From the NCBI GenBank assembly GCA_037157565.1, contig JAZHRO010000002.1, positions 73,210,001 to 73,274,000 of the forward strand: a stretch of DNA of 64,000 nt, given 5' to 3'. Numbering within the stretch: the stretch's first letter is position 1; each line of letters begins with the position of its first letter. Shown one piece after another: positions 10,865-21,687 of this stretch. Both the position numbers and the translations under genes were made by a program. The notes beneath the pieces are model-generated. The model made no database searches and was not told the origin of the DNA. It saw nothing but the letters and a program-made list of their open reading frames with translations. Source of the DNA: Thalassia testudinum (lineage: Eukaryota > Streptophyta > Magnoliopsida > Alismatales > Hydrocharitaceae).

Positions 10865-13484
10865 TGGTGTCGACCTTCCTCTATAGTTTTATTATTTCGT
10901 CGTAGTATAGTATAGAGAGGTGATTACCAGTTTAATACAATTTGTTACTCGGAAATAAAGAGTTCCCGAGGTCGAACTCAGGGAGCAAGTTGTATTCTAG
11001 GGGTACAAGTTTCTTTTACAAAAATAAAGAAAGAGAGAGAGAGAATTTGTTGGCTTTTCTTCTTTTCTCTTTGCTTCTCCTCTTCTTCCTTCTCAGATCT
11101 TTTGCTCTCTTCCATTCTTCAGATCTTCTTCTTCTCGTGCTCTTTTCACTTGGCCTCTCTGTGTTCCTCCTCTACCTCGCCTTCCTTCTCCTTCTTTGCC
11201 TTCAGGACGTCGTCTGATTTTCCAATCAGACGACTTAAATCGCCGCTGCTACAGTGGTGCTTGGTGCTCCTCCTTCCTTCAGCTTTCGTCTTCTTCCACG
11301 GTTATTCTTCACCTGTGCCTGCACACTTACACAGCTTGATCAGAGGGGCAAAACCTAACTCTACCCTACCCCGCGTCTCTCTCTAACAGAAGCCGCTCTT
11401 ACGAAAGCTCTCCCAGAGCTGCCGGGTAGTTGGGTACGGGTCGCGCCCGGGTCCAGGCCCACCGGCGTGCGTGGTGGGCGAGGAGTGCAGGTCAGTCTAA
11501 GTCGGGTCGGGCCAGGTCCGCGGGGCGTGAGCGCGGACGAGACCGGGTAACCGGGCGGGTGAAGGGGACCTCACCCCGTGTGCTGAGGCAATAAGCCTCC
11601 AGCACTTTTTCTCTTTATACCGCTGTGCCGCTTCGGAGTCTTCCGAGGTGGGACTAAATGTCCCACCCCAATTTCATGCCTGCGCGGAGGAAGCAGCTGG
11701 TAATCGCAGCTTTACGCGAGGTCTTCGCGTGAGGGATTTGCCTCAACTGCAGCCTAACGCTTTGCCGAAATGCCCCCGCACAGCCTGGGAGCGTGACCTG
11801 GGCGCGGCACACCTGGGACAGCAGGTCGAAGCTGCTTCGCTTCAACAATGGCGGCGACGAGCGCAGGTACCTGCCCACAGAGAAACGGCCTCTCGGCCCA
11901 ATCAGAAACGCGGAGGACCATCGCCGTGGCACGGCGAAGGTGGTCGGGGGGTGTGCAGGCGGCGGGGCGGAGCCTAAGCGCTGCCCTAGGTCGGACTGTG
12001 GGTCGGGAGATGGGTTTGTTCGGTGGAGTTGCAGAGGGTGATTTGGGGGAAATGGAAGGGCGGAGGTTGATCAGGGTGAGGAGGCGGAGGTTCTGCGGTG
12101 GTCGGCGAGCCGTGTGGGTTGCTGGAGTGATGGGAGCGGGTCGACGGAGCAGGGGCCGGAGGTGGAGAAGGTGAGGGCGATTGGTCGGATCGGGGTAACA
12201 GTAAAGATGTAAAATGAGGAAAAGGAAGAGGGGAGAAAGAGGAGGAGTTCTACCTATTTAGCAGGACGAGGAGGGGCCGGAGCGGGCGACAGTCGTATCG
12301 ACTGTCGCCGGAGAAGAAGATGCCCGGGGGAAGGGGTGGCGGCGAGGAGAGGGCCGGAGAGGCGCCAGCTGGGTGCGGCGTGGCGCAGGAAGAGCGAGGG
12401 AGGGCAACCCTGCAGCTGGTAGTGCGGCAGAGCGACGAGGAGGAAGAGGGGAGGCCGCCGGAGCTGGAGAGCTTCCTGTCGGAGTGGGAAGAGAGGAAGT
12501 GGGGGTCTTTCTCCGTCAGGACCGAGCTGCTCAGAACAGCGGAGCGACGGGGGTATTTATAGAGGCGGAATCAGAGAGGAGGGCGGAGGGAGACGACGTG
12601 TCTCCCTCGCCGGAGGACGCCGGAGATGGAAACCCATACCGTCCGTGCGTTCGCACGGCCGGTATGGTGGGTTGCAGCGACCAGGGGGGTGTTCCTGCGA
12701 CGACTGACGACGCAGGGCACCCCCGGTTGTCTTGCCAGACCCTCCCCCTTACCCTGCGCGGCGCCATGCTCCGCGCAAGGTCGCCGGAGCATGGTGCTAT
12801 TCAGGTTTTGGCAGGAGGGACCTGAATGCAAAGAACGAAGGAGAGTTACGGGCAGAAATGCGAGGGTTCAAAAGTTGATGGCCAAAAAGTAAATATATGA
12901 GGACCAAAGTGTAAAGTTGGTCAAGAAGGTTTCTTCTTAGGCTCAAGTTTTTATACATGACTAATTAGGACCTAAGGAATCTGATGGTGAATTTTATTTC
13001 TAGATTAAACCTTGTTTGACTGGTCAATTTACGCAAAAACCCAAATTAAGTTATTAATTGGGTATGGTTCTCAATGTAGGTCAAAATGGATTCTGAAGGC
13101 CAAATTGAAGGTTCTAAACCCTAGAGATTATTTTTATATGAATTTTAGAGGGTTTATTCTATTTTTACTTTGCCTCGAACCTCGTGAATTGAAGTGGGTT
13201 TGTTTTAGGGTTACAGATTATCATTTAGTTCCTTGGAATTGCTGTAGCCCTTATCAGATCATCCCACTTTCCTTCTTATTTGGTTTGTTTGACCTATGTT
13301 TGGACCCTGAATTACCCTGTATGCAGATTATACTGGTAAAATTGCATTTTTACCCCTTATGACTTGTTTTCTCCTTAAACTCAGAATTCTCTGAGTTAAG
13401 CCTTTCCTTGAGTTATGTAGGAGCTTTTATCCTTTGTATTAGGTCAAAATGAGCTAGTTATGGCTCATGATGAGGTTCTCATCA
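10865..13484 (-). mobile_element. 3' LTR of element A
   Basis: On minus it begins TGATGAGAACCTC at 13484 and ends GGTCGACACCA at 10865. It is preceded on minus by a purine run (GCATGGGGGTA, 13497-13485). It is GC-rich between 11390 and 12800, with a clear TATA box (TATAAATA, 12561-12554). The open frames seen within the GC-rich part occur in both LTRs but have no recognisable domain and are not called as genes. Confidence 0.92.
12554..12561 (-). promoter_or_regulatory. TATA box in 3' LTR of A
   Basis: The minus strand reads CCTCTATAAATACCCCC, a textbook plant TATA box. It is identical to the box in the other LTR at 23377-23384. Transcription would run toward lower coordinates. Confidence 0.7.
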
Positions 13485-13510
13485 TACCCCCATGCCTAGC
13501 TTTTGCTAGT
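13485..13510 (-). other. Polypurine tract of element A
   Basis: The minus strand reads GGGACTAGCAAAAGCTAGGCATGGGGGTA directly before the LTR start TGATGAG (in part 13485-13513). A purine run at this spot primes plus-strand synthesis. The surrounding words match the usual Athila/Tat polypurine region. Confidence 0.75.
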
Positions 13511-13925
13511 CCCTTAGCAAAAACTTAAGGTTTCAACCCTTGTTCTAGACCATGAAGTTCTTAGTAGCTTCAGATAAGTGCTTTTTCATTTGAGCTTAGA
13601 TTAGGTTAGAATGCTGACCATAGGCCTAAAAGGTACTCTAGTACCAATCAAGATCCAAATCTGTCTAGCCTTAGCCTCAGTCTTTAGCAAAGGTTTTTAA
13701 GGCCCACAAGAACTAACCTAAGGTTTATTGGACTTTGTGGTTAAAGCACCCGTGCTTGAAATGATTTTAGCCCTGGCTCAGTTCGCAGTGCGTTTTATAA
13801 GAGAGAGATAGAAAATTTTTCTGTTTGGAGAGTTTTCTCTCTCTTTTTCTTTTTAGTTCTAGCCTAGGATTGGCTTTTCAACACGGTCTGTATCAGATTC
13901 CTTGCTCCCATCATCAATCCTCAAG

Positions 13926-14085
13926 GGTTCCTGGCGATCGATGCTTCGAGATAGCACCGCCCATGGCAACCCCCGGAACCCTGGCTATTGAGATTTCGAG
14001 ATAATCCCATCCATGGTGTTCCATGGCCGAATCCAGACCCTGGCAATTGAGATTTCGAGATAATCCCATCCATGGTGTCTGAACC
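13926..14085 (-). repeat. Three-unit tandem repeat in 3' region of A
   Basis: Three imperfect units of 50-60 bp, each with CCTGGC(N)ATTGAGATTTCGAGATA and then CCCATCCATGGTGT, start near 13926, 13976 and 14036. The second and third are nearly identical over 43 bp; the first is diverged. Tandem repeats in the 3' untranslated region are a known habit of the Athila/Tat/Ogre group. Confidence 0.75.
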
Positions 14086-14768
14086 AGCAGAGTGCTTACA
14101 TGCCCCCAGTAGGATATGTAAATATCCTAAGAGACAAGCACTGAGGAGATGATATTTTGTTACGCATCTTCGAGGGGATTTCCCGCCTCTCCGCGCTGGG
14201 AACTCGTCCAAATCAACTTGTGTTGAGCGGCCGCTCCTATTCTAGGTGTTCTTTTCAGAATTTTGCGACGCTTCTGCATGATTTTGATTTTTACGCTTAC
14301 TGAACCAGGCTGTGTGTGAGGTTAGGGTGCTTAGGTTACTGAGTCCCGTAAACCAAAAATTAGTTAATGAGGCCAAATACTTCCTAAGCCTTAGACCTAA
14401 TACTTCAGCTTTTCATTTTCCTCAACTTCTTGAGGAATGTCTAGATCTTAATGGGTACTAAGAGTCTATTCAAGAATGCCTAAGGTTTGCGTTCTTACTA
14501 ATCTCATTATGCACTTTTCAGTTATTTTCTTGAATGAGGTCTAGAACTTAGGTTAATTCCTTAGTTCCTTACTAATGACTATCACCTTTTCTCATAATTT
14601 TGTGCTCCTTTTTCATTTTGTTTCTTTTCTCCTTCTCCTTCACAAAATTTCCTTCTCCTCTTTTCCTTTTAATATTTTTTTTCGAAAAATTTTTAATTTT
14701 TATGGTGTTTTTGGCATATGTGAATTTTTTGTTTGAAACCTTTTCTTACAAGTTTTGCACTTTCATAA

Positions 14769-14800
14769 CCCCCCCCATGCCTAAGATTTGCAATGTCCTC
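14769..14800 (-). other. Second polypurine-like block in A
   Basis: The minus strand reads GAGGACATTGCAAATCTTAG followed by GCATGGGGGGGTT. This repeats the GCATGGGGG purine motif next to the LTR, but 1.3 kb further inside. It resembles the polypurine region usual in Athila/Tat elements better than the terminal one does. Confidence 0.5.
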
Positions 14801-15054
14801 ATTGTAACCTGGGGGGTTTTTATTTAACTTAGTTCATTCCTTAAGACAGAAATTTGGATGAGTGAATGGGTCGGGTTGAATTTTTGCGGACGATTTCTAA
14901 TCCCAGATGCAAGCATCTGAGGTGGGGTCGGCTGTCTACAAGGGTGAACCTTAAGTGCAAAAAGGTGTCAGAAAAAGTTTTGGATTTTTAGGAAAATGAC
15001 GGGTTGCCTCCCGTGAAGCGCTGAGTTTTACGCCATCGGCTGGGCGCAATAAGC

Positions 15055-16947
15055 TCAAGGGGAATGGAGGATATAAGATGCTTCAGCCAAATCAGTAGAA
15101 GTTACATCAATGAACGGCTTGAGTCTCTGACCGTTCACGATGAAAGGTTCAGAATCGTGGCTGAGTGGACTGATTTCGATTGCTCCATTTCCAAAAACCT
15201 GTCGGACCAAATATGGTCCGACCCACTTGGATCTCAGTTTTCCTGGGAAGAGTTTTAGTCGGGCATCAAAGAGTAGGACCTTTTGACCAGGATGAAAGAT
15301 CTTTCTCGAGATGTGTTTGTCGTGGAAGGCTTTAACCCGCTCCTTGTAGATTTGCGAGTTCTCGTACGCGTCTAGGCGTAATTCATCGATCTCGCTGATT
15401 TGGAGTTTTCTGTGGGTCCCAGCCTTGGAAAGATCTAGATTACAGTTCCGTACTGCCCAATAGGCTTTATGCTCCAGTTCTACGGGAAGGTGGCATGCCT
15501 TTCCGTACACCAGTCTAAAGGGAGACATGCCCAATTGGGTCTTGTGGGCGGTCCTATAGGCCCACAATGCTTCCGGAAGTCGGGACGACCAGTCCTTCCT
15601 GTCAGGTCGAACAGTGACTTGCAGGATTTTCTTGATCTCCCGATTAGACAGCTCAGCTAGACCATTAGTTTGGGGGTGGTAAGGAGTAGAGATTCGGTGA
15701 GACACCCCGTATTTGGTCATCAGTGACCTAAACTGAGCATTTGTGAAATGGGTCCCCCCATCAGAGATTATTGCACGAGGAATCCTGAACCTTGAGAAAA
15801 TGTTTTGATGAATGAATTTGAGAACGATTTTGTGATCACAGGTTCGGGTCGGTATGGCTTCGATCCATTTGGACACGTAGTCCACAGCCAACAGAATGTA
15901 TTCGAAACTATCCGAAACAGGAAAGGGGCCCATAAAATCAATCCCCCAAACATCAAAGATTTCGCATACTAGAATCGGTTGCATAGGCATCATGCCGCGA
16001 TGGCTCATGTTGCCCAAAGTCTGGCAACGACTGCATGCCTTGCAGTGACTGTACGCGTCTTTGAACAGTGTGGGCCAGTAAAAGCCGCACTGGAGGACTT
16101 TTGATGCGGTTTTATGCCCGGCGAAATGGCCACCGCATGCCTGGTCATGGCAGAAAGAGAGGTTATTGTTGAATTCCTCTTCCGGGACACATCTCCGGAT
16201 GATCTGATCGGCACCTATGCGGAAGAGGTACGGGTCTTCCCAAATGTAATACTTGGCATCGGAGCGTAATTTGTCCTTCTTGGCCTTCGGCCAATCGGAC
16301 GGGATCTGATGAGATGCCAAGTAATTTACTACATTAGCAAACCATGGAAGGCTAGTACCAATAGTCAGCAGGTGCTCATCGGGAAAATGCTCAGTGATGG
16401 GTCCGGAAGGGTCAATTATTTTAGAAGGAAGACGGGACAAGTGATCAGCTACCACATTTTGCTTTCCCGCTTTGTCGCGAATCTCAAGGTCAAATTCTTG
16501 CAACAGCAAGATCCATCGGATTAATCGAGGTTTCGCATCCTTCTTTGCAAGGAGATGCCTCACAGCTGTGTGATCCGAGTATATGATGACACGGGAACCC
16601 AGAAGGTACGATCTGAATTTTTCTAGGGAAAATACTACAGCTAGCAGCTCTTTCTCAGTAACCGTATAGTTACGCTGAGCCTCATCGAGTGTTTTGCTGG
16701 CGTAGTAAATGACCACAGGTTTCCCGTCAATTTTCTGCCCCAAAATCGCTCCTACAGCGAAGTCGGATGCATCGCACATGATCTCAAAGGGTTGAGACCA
16801 ATCAGGGGACTGTAGGATCGGGGCTTGGGTGACTCGGTCACGCAGGATTTCAAATGCTTGAGTGCATTCCTTGGAAAGTTCGAAAGGAACATCCTTGGAG
16901 AGAAGAGTGGTCAGGGGGCGCGCGATTTTTGAAAAATCAGGGATAAA
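15055..16947 (-). CDS. Athila-like A Pol: RNase H and integrase
   Basis: This is the back part of the element's polyprotein, open from just after an in-frame TGA (16950-16948) to its natural stop at 15057-15055. RNase H shows the acidic residues in [37 protein letters not shown] and DHLSRL. Integrase has an HHCC zinc finger (H in [15 protein letters not shown], then CKACSRCQ) and the D,D,E core in [20 protein letters not shown] and [15 protein letters not shown]. The end ([20 protein letters not shown], about 15270-15210) is the usual gypsy integrase C-terminal fold; no chromodomain follows, as expected for Athila. It would copy and integrate the element. The frame is the same on both sides of the stop, so only that one base change separates it from gag-protease-RT. 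Confidence 0.9.
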   Translation of the reverse strand, partial: FIPDFSKIARPLTTLLSKDVPFELSKECTQAFEILRDRVTQAPILQSPDWSQPFEIMCDASDFAVGAILGQKIDGKPVVIYYASKTLDEAQRNYTVTEKELLAVVFSLEKFRSYLLGSRVIIYSDHTAVRHLLAKKDAKPRLIRWILLLQEFDLEIRDKAGKQNVVADHLSRLPSKIIDPSGPITEHFPDEHLLTIGTSLPWFANVVNYLASHQIPSDWPKAKKDKLRSDAKYYIWEDPYLFRIGADQIIRRCVPEEEFNNNLSFCHDQACGGHFAGHKTASKVLQCGFYWPTLFKDAYSHCKACSRCQTLGNMSHRGMMPMQPILVCEIFDVWGIDFMGPFPVSDSFEYILLAVDYVSKWIEAIPTRTCDHKIVLKFIHQNIFSRFRIPRAIISDGGTHFTNAQFRSLMTKYGVSHRISTPYHPQTNGLAELSNREIKKILQVTVRPDRKDWSSRLPEALWAYRTAHKTQLGMSPFRLVYGKACHLPVELEHKAYWAVRNCNLDLSKAGTHRKLQISEIDELRLDAYENSQIYKERVKAFHDKHISRKIFHPGQKVLLFDARLKLFPGKLRSKWVGPYLVRQVFGNGAIEISPLSHDSEPFIVNGQRLKPFIDVTSTDLAEASYILHSP

Positions 16948-19900
16948 TCATCGATAAAAACCGACATGCCCTAAAAAGGAACGGATGTCCCTGATTGAGC
17001 TAGGCATAGGAAGGTGAGAAATCAGATCAATCTTAGCTCGACCCACTTGGATACCTTTTTCCGAAATTGAGTGTCCCAGGACAATTCCCTCAGGCACCAT
17101 GAAATGGCTCTTTTCCCAGGAAAGAACCAAATTCACATCGATGCACCGCCTGAGTATCTGGACCAAGTGTTGGAGGCAATCGTCGAATGATGCTCCGAAA
17201 ACTGAAAAGTCATCCATGAAGACTTCCAGATAATCACCTACCATATCTGAGAATATGGCAAGCATGCATCGCTGAAAAGTAGCGGGCGCATTGCAAAGAC
17301 CGAAAGGCATCCTTCGGAAAGCGTATGTTCCGAAGGGGCAGGTGAACGTGGTCTTTTCTTGGCCCTCAGGATGGATTGCCACCTGGTTATAACCGGAGTA
17401 CCCATCAAGAAAGCAGAAGAACCTATTTCCCGCAAGTTTTTCGAGAATTTGATCAATGAAGGGTAGTGGGAAATGATCCTTCTTCGTGGAGGAATTGAGT
17501 CGGCGGTAATCTATACAGACTCTCCACGAGTTGGCTAATCGGGTAGGAATGATTTCTCCGGTCTCAGTCGTTATAGTGGTGAGTCCTGCCTTCTTGGGAA
17601 CGACCTGAATTGGGCTCACCCAACGACTATCGGAGATTGGGTAGATGATTCCGGCATCTAACCACTTGATGATCTCCTTTTTCACGACCTCCTGCAGATT
17701 GGGGTTTAAGCGTCTCTGCATTTCACGAGAAGGTCGTGTGCCCTCTTCTGAATAGATATGATGAGTACAATAAGAGGGACTTATTCCAGTCAAATCATCG
17801 AGAGTCCACCCGATGGCTCTGCGATGTTGCTGGAGGACAACAATCAGACGGGATTCCTGTTCAGGACTGAGGTTGGAATTGATAATCACAGGAAGGGTCT
17901 GATTAGAACCCAAAAAGATGTATTTCAAGTGAGCAGGAAGGGGTTTCAGTTCGAGGATGGGGTTATCAGCAGCAGCGGGTGGTTCAGTATAGATGTGAGG
18001 TTCAAGGGTGGGAGTTACTGGGTTGTTCATATCTGGATTCGACTCCTCTGTTTGCAGGTCAAGATCCTTCTGTGGTTGATGAGGCATAATCGAGTCATTC
18101 TGGAAGTGTGATTCATCAACCAAAGTCCTGATGTCACAAATTTGTTCGATGACACCGCAATTAATTCCTTGTTGGGCCTTAAATATATCAATTTTCAGTG
18201 TTTGATCTCCAAACTTAAGCTCTATTTGGCCCTCCTCACAGCTGATGTTGGCTCTAGCAGTAGCCAAGAAAGGTCTCCCTAGAATGATTGGTGCATCCCT
18301 AGGGTTCTCAGGTGTGTCCATATCTAAGACTATAAAGTCCACTGGGAAATAGAAATCCCGCACTCTTACGATAACATCCTCGAGAATCCCTTTTGGTGAC
18401 TTTATAGATCGATCTGCTAATTGTAATGTTACCTCGGTTGGTTTTAGCTCAGATTCTTCTAGATGGTCAAGTAAGGATGTGGGTATCAGGTTTATGGATG
18501 CACCCAAGTCTAACAATGCTCTATCAAATTGGGTACCACCTATCTTGCAGGAAATCAGGGGAGTACCAGGATCTTTTGCCTTGGGTGGGAGTCTACTGAG
18601 GATTACAGAGCTGGCTTGCTCTGACAGAACAATTGGGCTCCCTCCCTTGGTTCGCGGCTTACGCTGGGGTGTACATATATTCTTTAGAAATCGTGCGTAA
18701 GCTGGTACGTGGCGGATTGCATCCATCAAGGGGATGTTTATGTGGACCTGCTCAAAGAGCTTGGCCAGGTCCTCCTCAGGGGCCACGGGTTTGGTGATCT
18801 TCTTTCCCTTGGTCAAGGCCTCGGGAAACGGGATCTTGGTTGGTTCTTCTAGGATAGGTCCAGGTTGTGGATCCGGGACAGTGGTATCTTGGATAACTAT
18901 CCTAGGGTCATGGTTATCAGGCTTGGAGTGGTTTGGATAATGCGGGTCTTGAGTTGTTTTACCACTACGTGTTGTTACAGAATTTAATCCGGCCTGATTT
19001 TGGTTTGGGTTTGGTAAGAGGGGTGGCTGCTGCTGAAATCCCGCATAAGAAGTTGAAGCTTCCATCTCGTCTGGAGATGGAGCAGTAGGGGCCTGATAAA
19101 TCCATTGTGCGTGGCCTAAATTTGGATTCATAACGCACTTCTGGGTCGACACGTTATTCGGGTTAGGAAGAGGTTGGGAAGGGAGTGTGCCTGGCTGGCA
19201 AGAATTTGCCAACTGGGCCAGTTGAGTTTTAACCTCTGTAAGTTCGTCCTTGTGCTGTTTTTGAATAGCCGCATTCGTTCTTTGAATGTCAGCCAGAGTC
19301 TGAAGGATTAGGGACATTTGATCCTGATTTGGCCCTGATGGATAAGTAGGGTTGGGCCGAGGCTGAGGCGGCTGGTAATGACGAGAGGGCTGTGGGCGGG
19401 ACTGAAAAGGTGGTCTTTGGGTTTGGGAATTTCCCGCCCACTGAAAATTGGGATGATTTCGCCATCCAGGGTTGTAAGTGTTGGAGAATGGGTCGTTCTG
19501 GATGGCGTTGAGGTCCTCGCAGGTCTCAGGAACCTCCTGAGAATCAGGGAAAGGGGGAATGGAGTTCCCCGGGCTGGTGTAGAAAGGATCGGATGATCCT
19601 CCGATCCGAGAATCAGATGGGGATGGATATGGATCCATCCTAGGGGAAGATCGGTGGAGGATGTTTTGCACAGTCTCCTGTGTGGAAGGAGGTTGTGCAA
19701 AGGAGTTACGCGCGGAGGTGGCTCGCTGCAAGTGCTGAGTCAGCTCATCCACCTTCTTCTCAATGATTGAGACCTTGTCCAATCGACTGGCCATTAATTC
19801 CAGGTCGACTGATGTGGACAGGCCCTGCGTCTCATGTGCTCCCTTAAGATTCGTCGCTGCGCGGGTATTCGTCCTATCGAATAATCCCATGGAGTCATTG

Positions 19901-20754
19901 TTGATGGAGTTCTCGCACATGTTTTCGAGAATCTCCCATACGGTGTCTTCATGTTGACCCATGATGTTTCCTCCGCAAGTTGCATTGACGAAAAGGCGGA
20001 TGTCCTCACGGAGTCCCTGGTAAAAAGATTGGACTTGTTCCCATTTAGGAACTCCGTGATGGGGGCACTTTCTCATGAGATCCTGAAAACGATCCCATGC
20101 CTCATGGAGAGGTTCTCCTGATTGTTGAGTGAAGTGTGTAATCTGATGGCGCAAGGCGTTGGTCCGACCAACGGGAAAAAACTTTTTCAAAAACTCGCAT
20201 TGAAGTTCTTCCCAAGTGTTGATCGGCCGGGTCTGAGTTTGATACCAATGGGCGGCCTTGTCCATAAGAGAAAAGGAGAACATCTTCATGAGAAGAATAT
20301 CCCGATTTTGCGCATCTGACCCAAAAGTTTGGGCCAGATGCTTTAGCTGTTTGATGTGCTGGAAGGGATCTTCAGAATTAAGCCCATGGAATTTAGGTAT
20401 AGCATGAATCATGTTGGGCTTTAATTCGGAATCAGGTCCTCCAGTCGGGATTCTGACTCGAGGCTCAGTGGCCACCGCAGCAGGATTGTAGTGGTCTCGC
20501 ATCGTAGGACGCTGTGGTGGGTGCACGAAGTTTTGGAAGAGGTCATTGAGTCGCTGGAGCTGGTGCTCCAGATTATTTTCTTCCTCAACTGGCTGAGCCA
20601 TGATGGGGGAAGAAGAAGAACTTGGTTCTGAATCAGAAGAGAGAATAATGTGAGGGTGTTGCTGCACAAACACGGGCGTCGAGGCTTGGCCTTGACGAGA
20701 GCGAATTTCTAAAGGAGGTCTTAAGGGTGGTCTTAAGGACCTCCTTCCGTACAT
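16948..20754 (-). CDS. Athila-like A Gag-protease-reverse transcriptase
   Basis: The start is set at the methionine of MYGRRSL because element B has the same start context (MFGRRSQ at 32992); an upstream in-frame ATG at 20808 is also possible. Gag: the core motif FHGLNSEDPFQHIKQLKHLA and later EFLKKFFPVGRTNALRHQI and CPHHGVPKWEQVQSFYQGL mark an Athila/Tat capsid; I see no CCHC zinc knuckle. Protease: LLDLGASINLIP near 18510, with the DLGA active site usual in this clade, then ILGRPFLATA. RT: CIDYRRLNSSTKKDHFPLPF, FLDGYSGYNQ, PFGLCNAPATFQRCM and the catalytic FMDD (about 17215). The frame is fully open for over 1,260 codons and ends in TGA where RT normally continues, a CGA-to-TGA type change. 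Everything else looks functional. Confidence 0.92.
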   Translation of the reverse strand: MYGRRSLRPPLRPPLEIRSRQGQASTPVFVQQHPHIILSSDSEPSSSSSPIMAQPVEEENNLEHQLQRLNDLFQNFVHPPQRPTMRDHYNPAAVATEPRVRIPTGGPDSELKPNMIHAIPKFHGLNSEDPFQHIKQLKHLAQTFGSDAQNRDILLMKMFSFSLMDKAAHWYQTQTRPINTWEELQCEFLKKFFPVGRTNALRHQITHFTQQSGEPLHEAWDRFQDLMRKCPHHGVPKWEQVQSFYQGLREDIRLFVNATCGGNIMGQHEDTVWEILENMCENSINNDSMGLFDRTNTRAATNLKGAHETQGLSTSVDLELMASRLDKVSIIEKKVDELTQHLQRATSARNSFAQPPSTQETVQNILHRSSPRMDPYPSPSDSRIGGSSDPFYTSPGNSIPPFPDSQEVPETCEDLNAIQNDPFSNTYNPGWRNHPNFQWAGNSQTQRPPFQSRPQPSRHYQPPQPRPNPTYPSGPNQDQMSLILQTLADIQRTNAAIQKQHKDELTEVKTQLAQLANSCQPGTLPSQPLPNPNNVSTQKCVMNPNLGHAQWIYQAPTAPSPDEMEASTSYAGFQQQPPLLPNPNQNQAGLNSVTTRSGKTTQDPHYPNHSKPDNHDPRIVIQDTTVPDPQPGPILEEPTKIPFPEALTKGKKITKPVAPEEDLAKLFEQVHINIPLMDAIRHVPAYARFLKNICTPQRKPRTKGGSPIVLSEQASSVILSRLPPKAKDPGTPLISCKIGGTQFDRALLDLGASINLIPTSLLDHLEESELKPTEVTLQLADRSIKSPKGILEDVIVRVRDFYFPVDFIVLDMDTPENPRDAPIILGRPFLATARANISCEEGQIELKFGDQTLKIDIFKAQQGINCGVIEQICDIRTLVDESHFQNDSIMPHQPQKDLDLQTEESNPDMNNPVTPTLEPHIYTEPPAAADNPILELKPLPAHLKYIFLGSNQTLPVIINSNLSPEQESRLIVVLQQHRRAIGWTLDDLTGISPSYCTHHIYSEEGTRPSREMQRRLNPNLQEVVKKEIIKWLDAGIIYPISDSRWVSPIQVVPKKAGLTTITTETGEIIPTRLANSWRVCIDYRRLNSSTKKDHFPLPFIDQILEKLAGNRFFCFLDGYSGYNQVAIHPEGQEKTTFTCPFGTYAFRRMPFGLCNAPATFQRCMLAIFSDMVGDYLEVFMDDFSVFGASFDDCLQHLVQILRRCIDVNLVLSWEKSHFMVPEGIVLGHSISEKGIQVGRAKIDLISHLPMPSSIRDIRSFLGHVGFYR

Positions 20755-20808
20755 GCACTGTTGGAAGAGATGAGTTTGGAAGGTGCTGGACCCAATCAAG
20801 ACACCCAA

Positions 20809-21664
20809 AAATGTGTTGGGTGACTATAGAGGTGCGGGGCAGATGGACCCCTTGATCAGAAAGATCGTCCACCTGAGAATTACCTGGGCAGCCAGAGAGG
20901 GAGAGTCCCGCAAAGACCCCTACACGGTAGAGCGTCCCCACGGGTTATAGGGTTTCCCCCACCCGACCTCTCTTGTCACTGCGGTTCCAGGTAGACCAGA
21001 ATGGGGATCTTGACCTCTTAAGTCTACCAATTTTTATATTAAGATTAGGGTGCTTAAGGTTTCACTTGAACTTTAGTCTTTTAAGTGCAAAGAGTGACCT
21101 AATTTAAGGTTGGTTGACCCAAGGGGTCAACTTTACCTCTTGTTTTCTTTGAGAGCTTTTAGGTCTTGTCTTTTAGGATTCAAGTGTTTAGAGAGCCAAC
21201 TGTTTTAGGTTTTCTTTGAATAGGTATTTTCAGACAAGGGCTTGGGCACACTTCATTTGGTTTTCTCAATTCTTGCTTAAGGAGTGTGTCTCTAAATCCC
21301 TAGTGTTGGATCCTAGGTTGGCTCTACTTGGTCCAGTTAATTCTTTGTTGGGTAATTAGGGCTCAAGCAAGAATGTGTTAGCCCTTAAATACCCTTAATA
21401 GTGTGCAGGAGTAATGAGTTGAAAACATGCAACTTTTTATGGTTACTAAGTATGGAAGACAGGTTAGCCCTATATTGCTTGTTCTTTTCTTTTCTTCCTC
21501 TTTAGAGTTTAGGGGTTAATAGCGAGAGGAAAAAATTTTACTTGTCCTCGGAGTGGTTGTCGTGCGGTTGCTTGTTTTCTTGATTTCCTGTAGCTGCACA
21601 AAAGAGAGGAGATTATCAGAAACTAAAAAGAAATAGGAATTTTTACCTCTAGAATAGCCGTTGC
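20809..21664 (-). other. Leader of element A
   Basis: About 850 bp between the primer site and gag. No open frame with recognisable content. It is AT-rich near the primer site and carries CTAGGGTT-type words. No feature beyond the leader itself can be supported. Confidence 0.6.
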
Positions 21665-21682
21665 TCCCCGGCAACGGCGCCA
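21665..21682 (-). other. tRNA-Asp primer-binding site of A
   Basis: The plus strand TCCCCGGCAACGGCGCCA equals the 3' end of plant tRNA-Asp. On the minus strand it follows the LTR end GACACCA by five bases (GCTTT). Priming by tRNA-Asp is typical of Athila elements. Confidence 0.88.
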
Positions 21683-21687
21683 AAAGC

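Larger units (their letters stand above)
13511..15054 (-). other. Non-coding 3' region of element A
   Basis: About 1.5 kb separate the end of integrase from the polypurine tract. Many Athila elements carry an env-like frame here; I find none, and the reading frames are short. The region holds a conserved GGGTTGCCTCCCGTGAAGCG block (15001-15020) typical of Athila-group elements, a second polypurine-like block (14769-14800) and a three-unit tandem repeat (13926-14085). Confidence 0.7.

Noticed and set aside
12373..12825. 150-codon frame kept in both LTRs of A (also 23196-23648)
   Set aside because: Lies in the GC-rich LTR part, overlaps other long frames on both strands, and is alike only because the LTRs are recent copies.
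13511..15054. Possible env-like gene of an Athila element
   Set aside because: No long frame, signal peptide or transmembrane pattern; only short frames of 60-96 codons.
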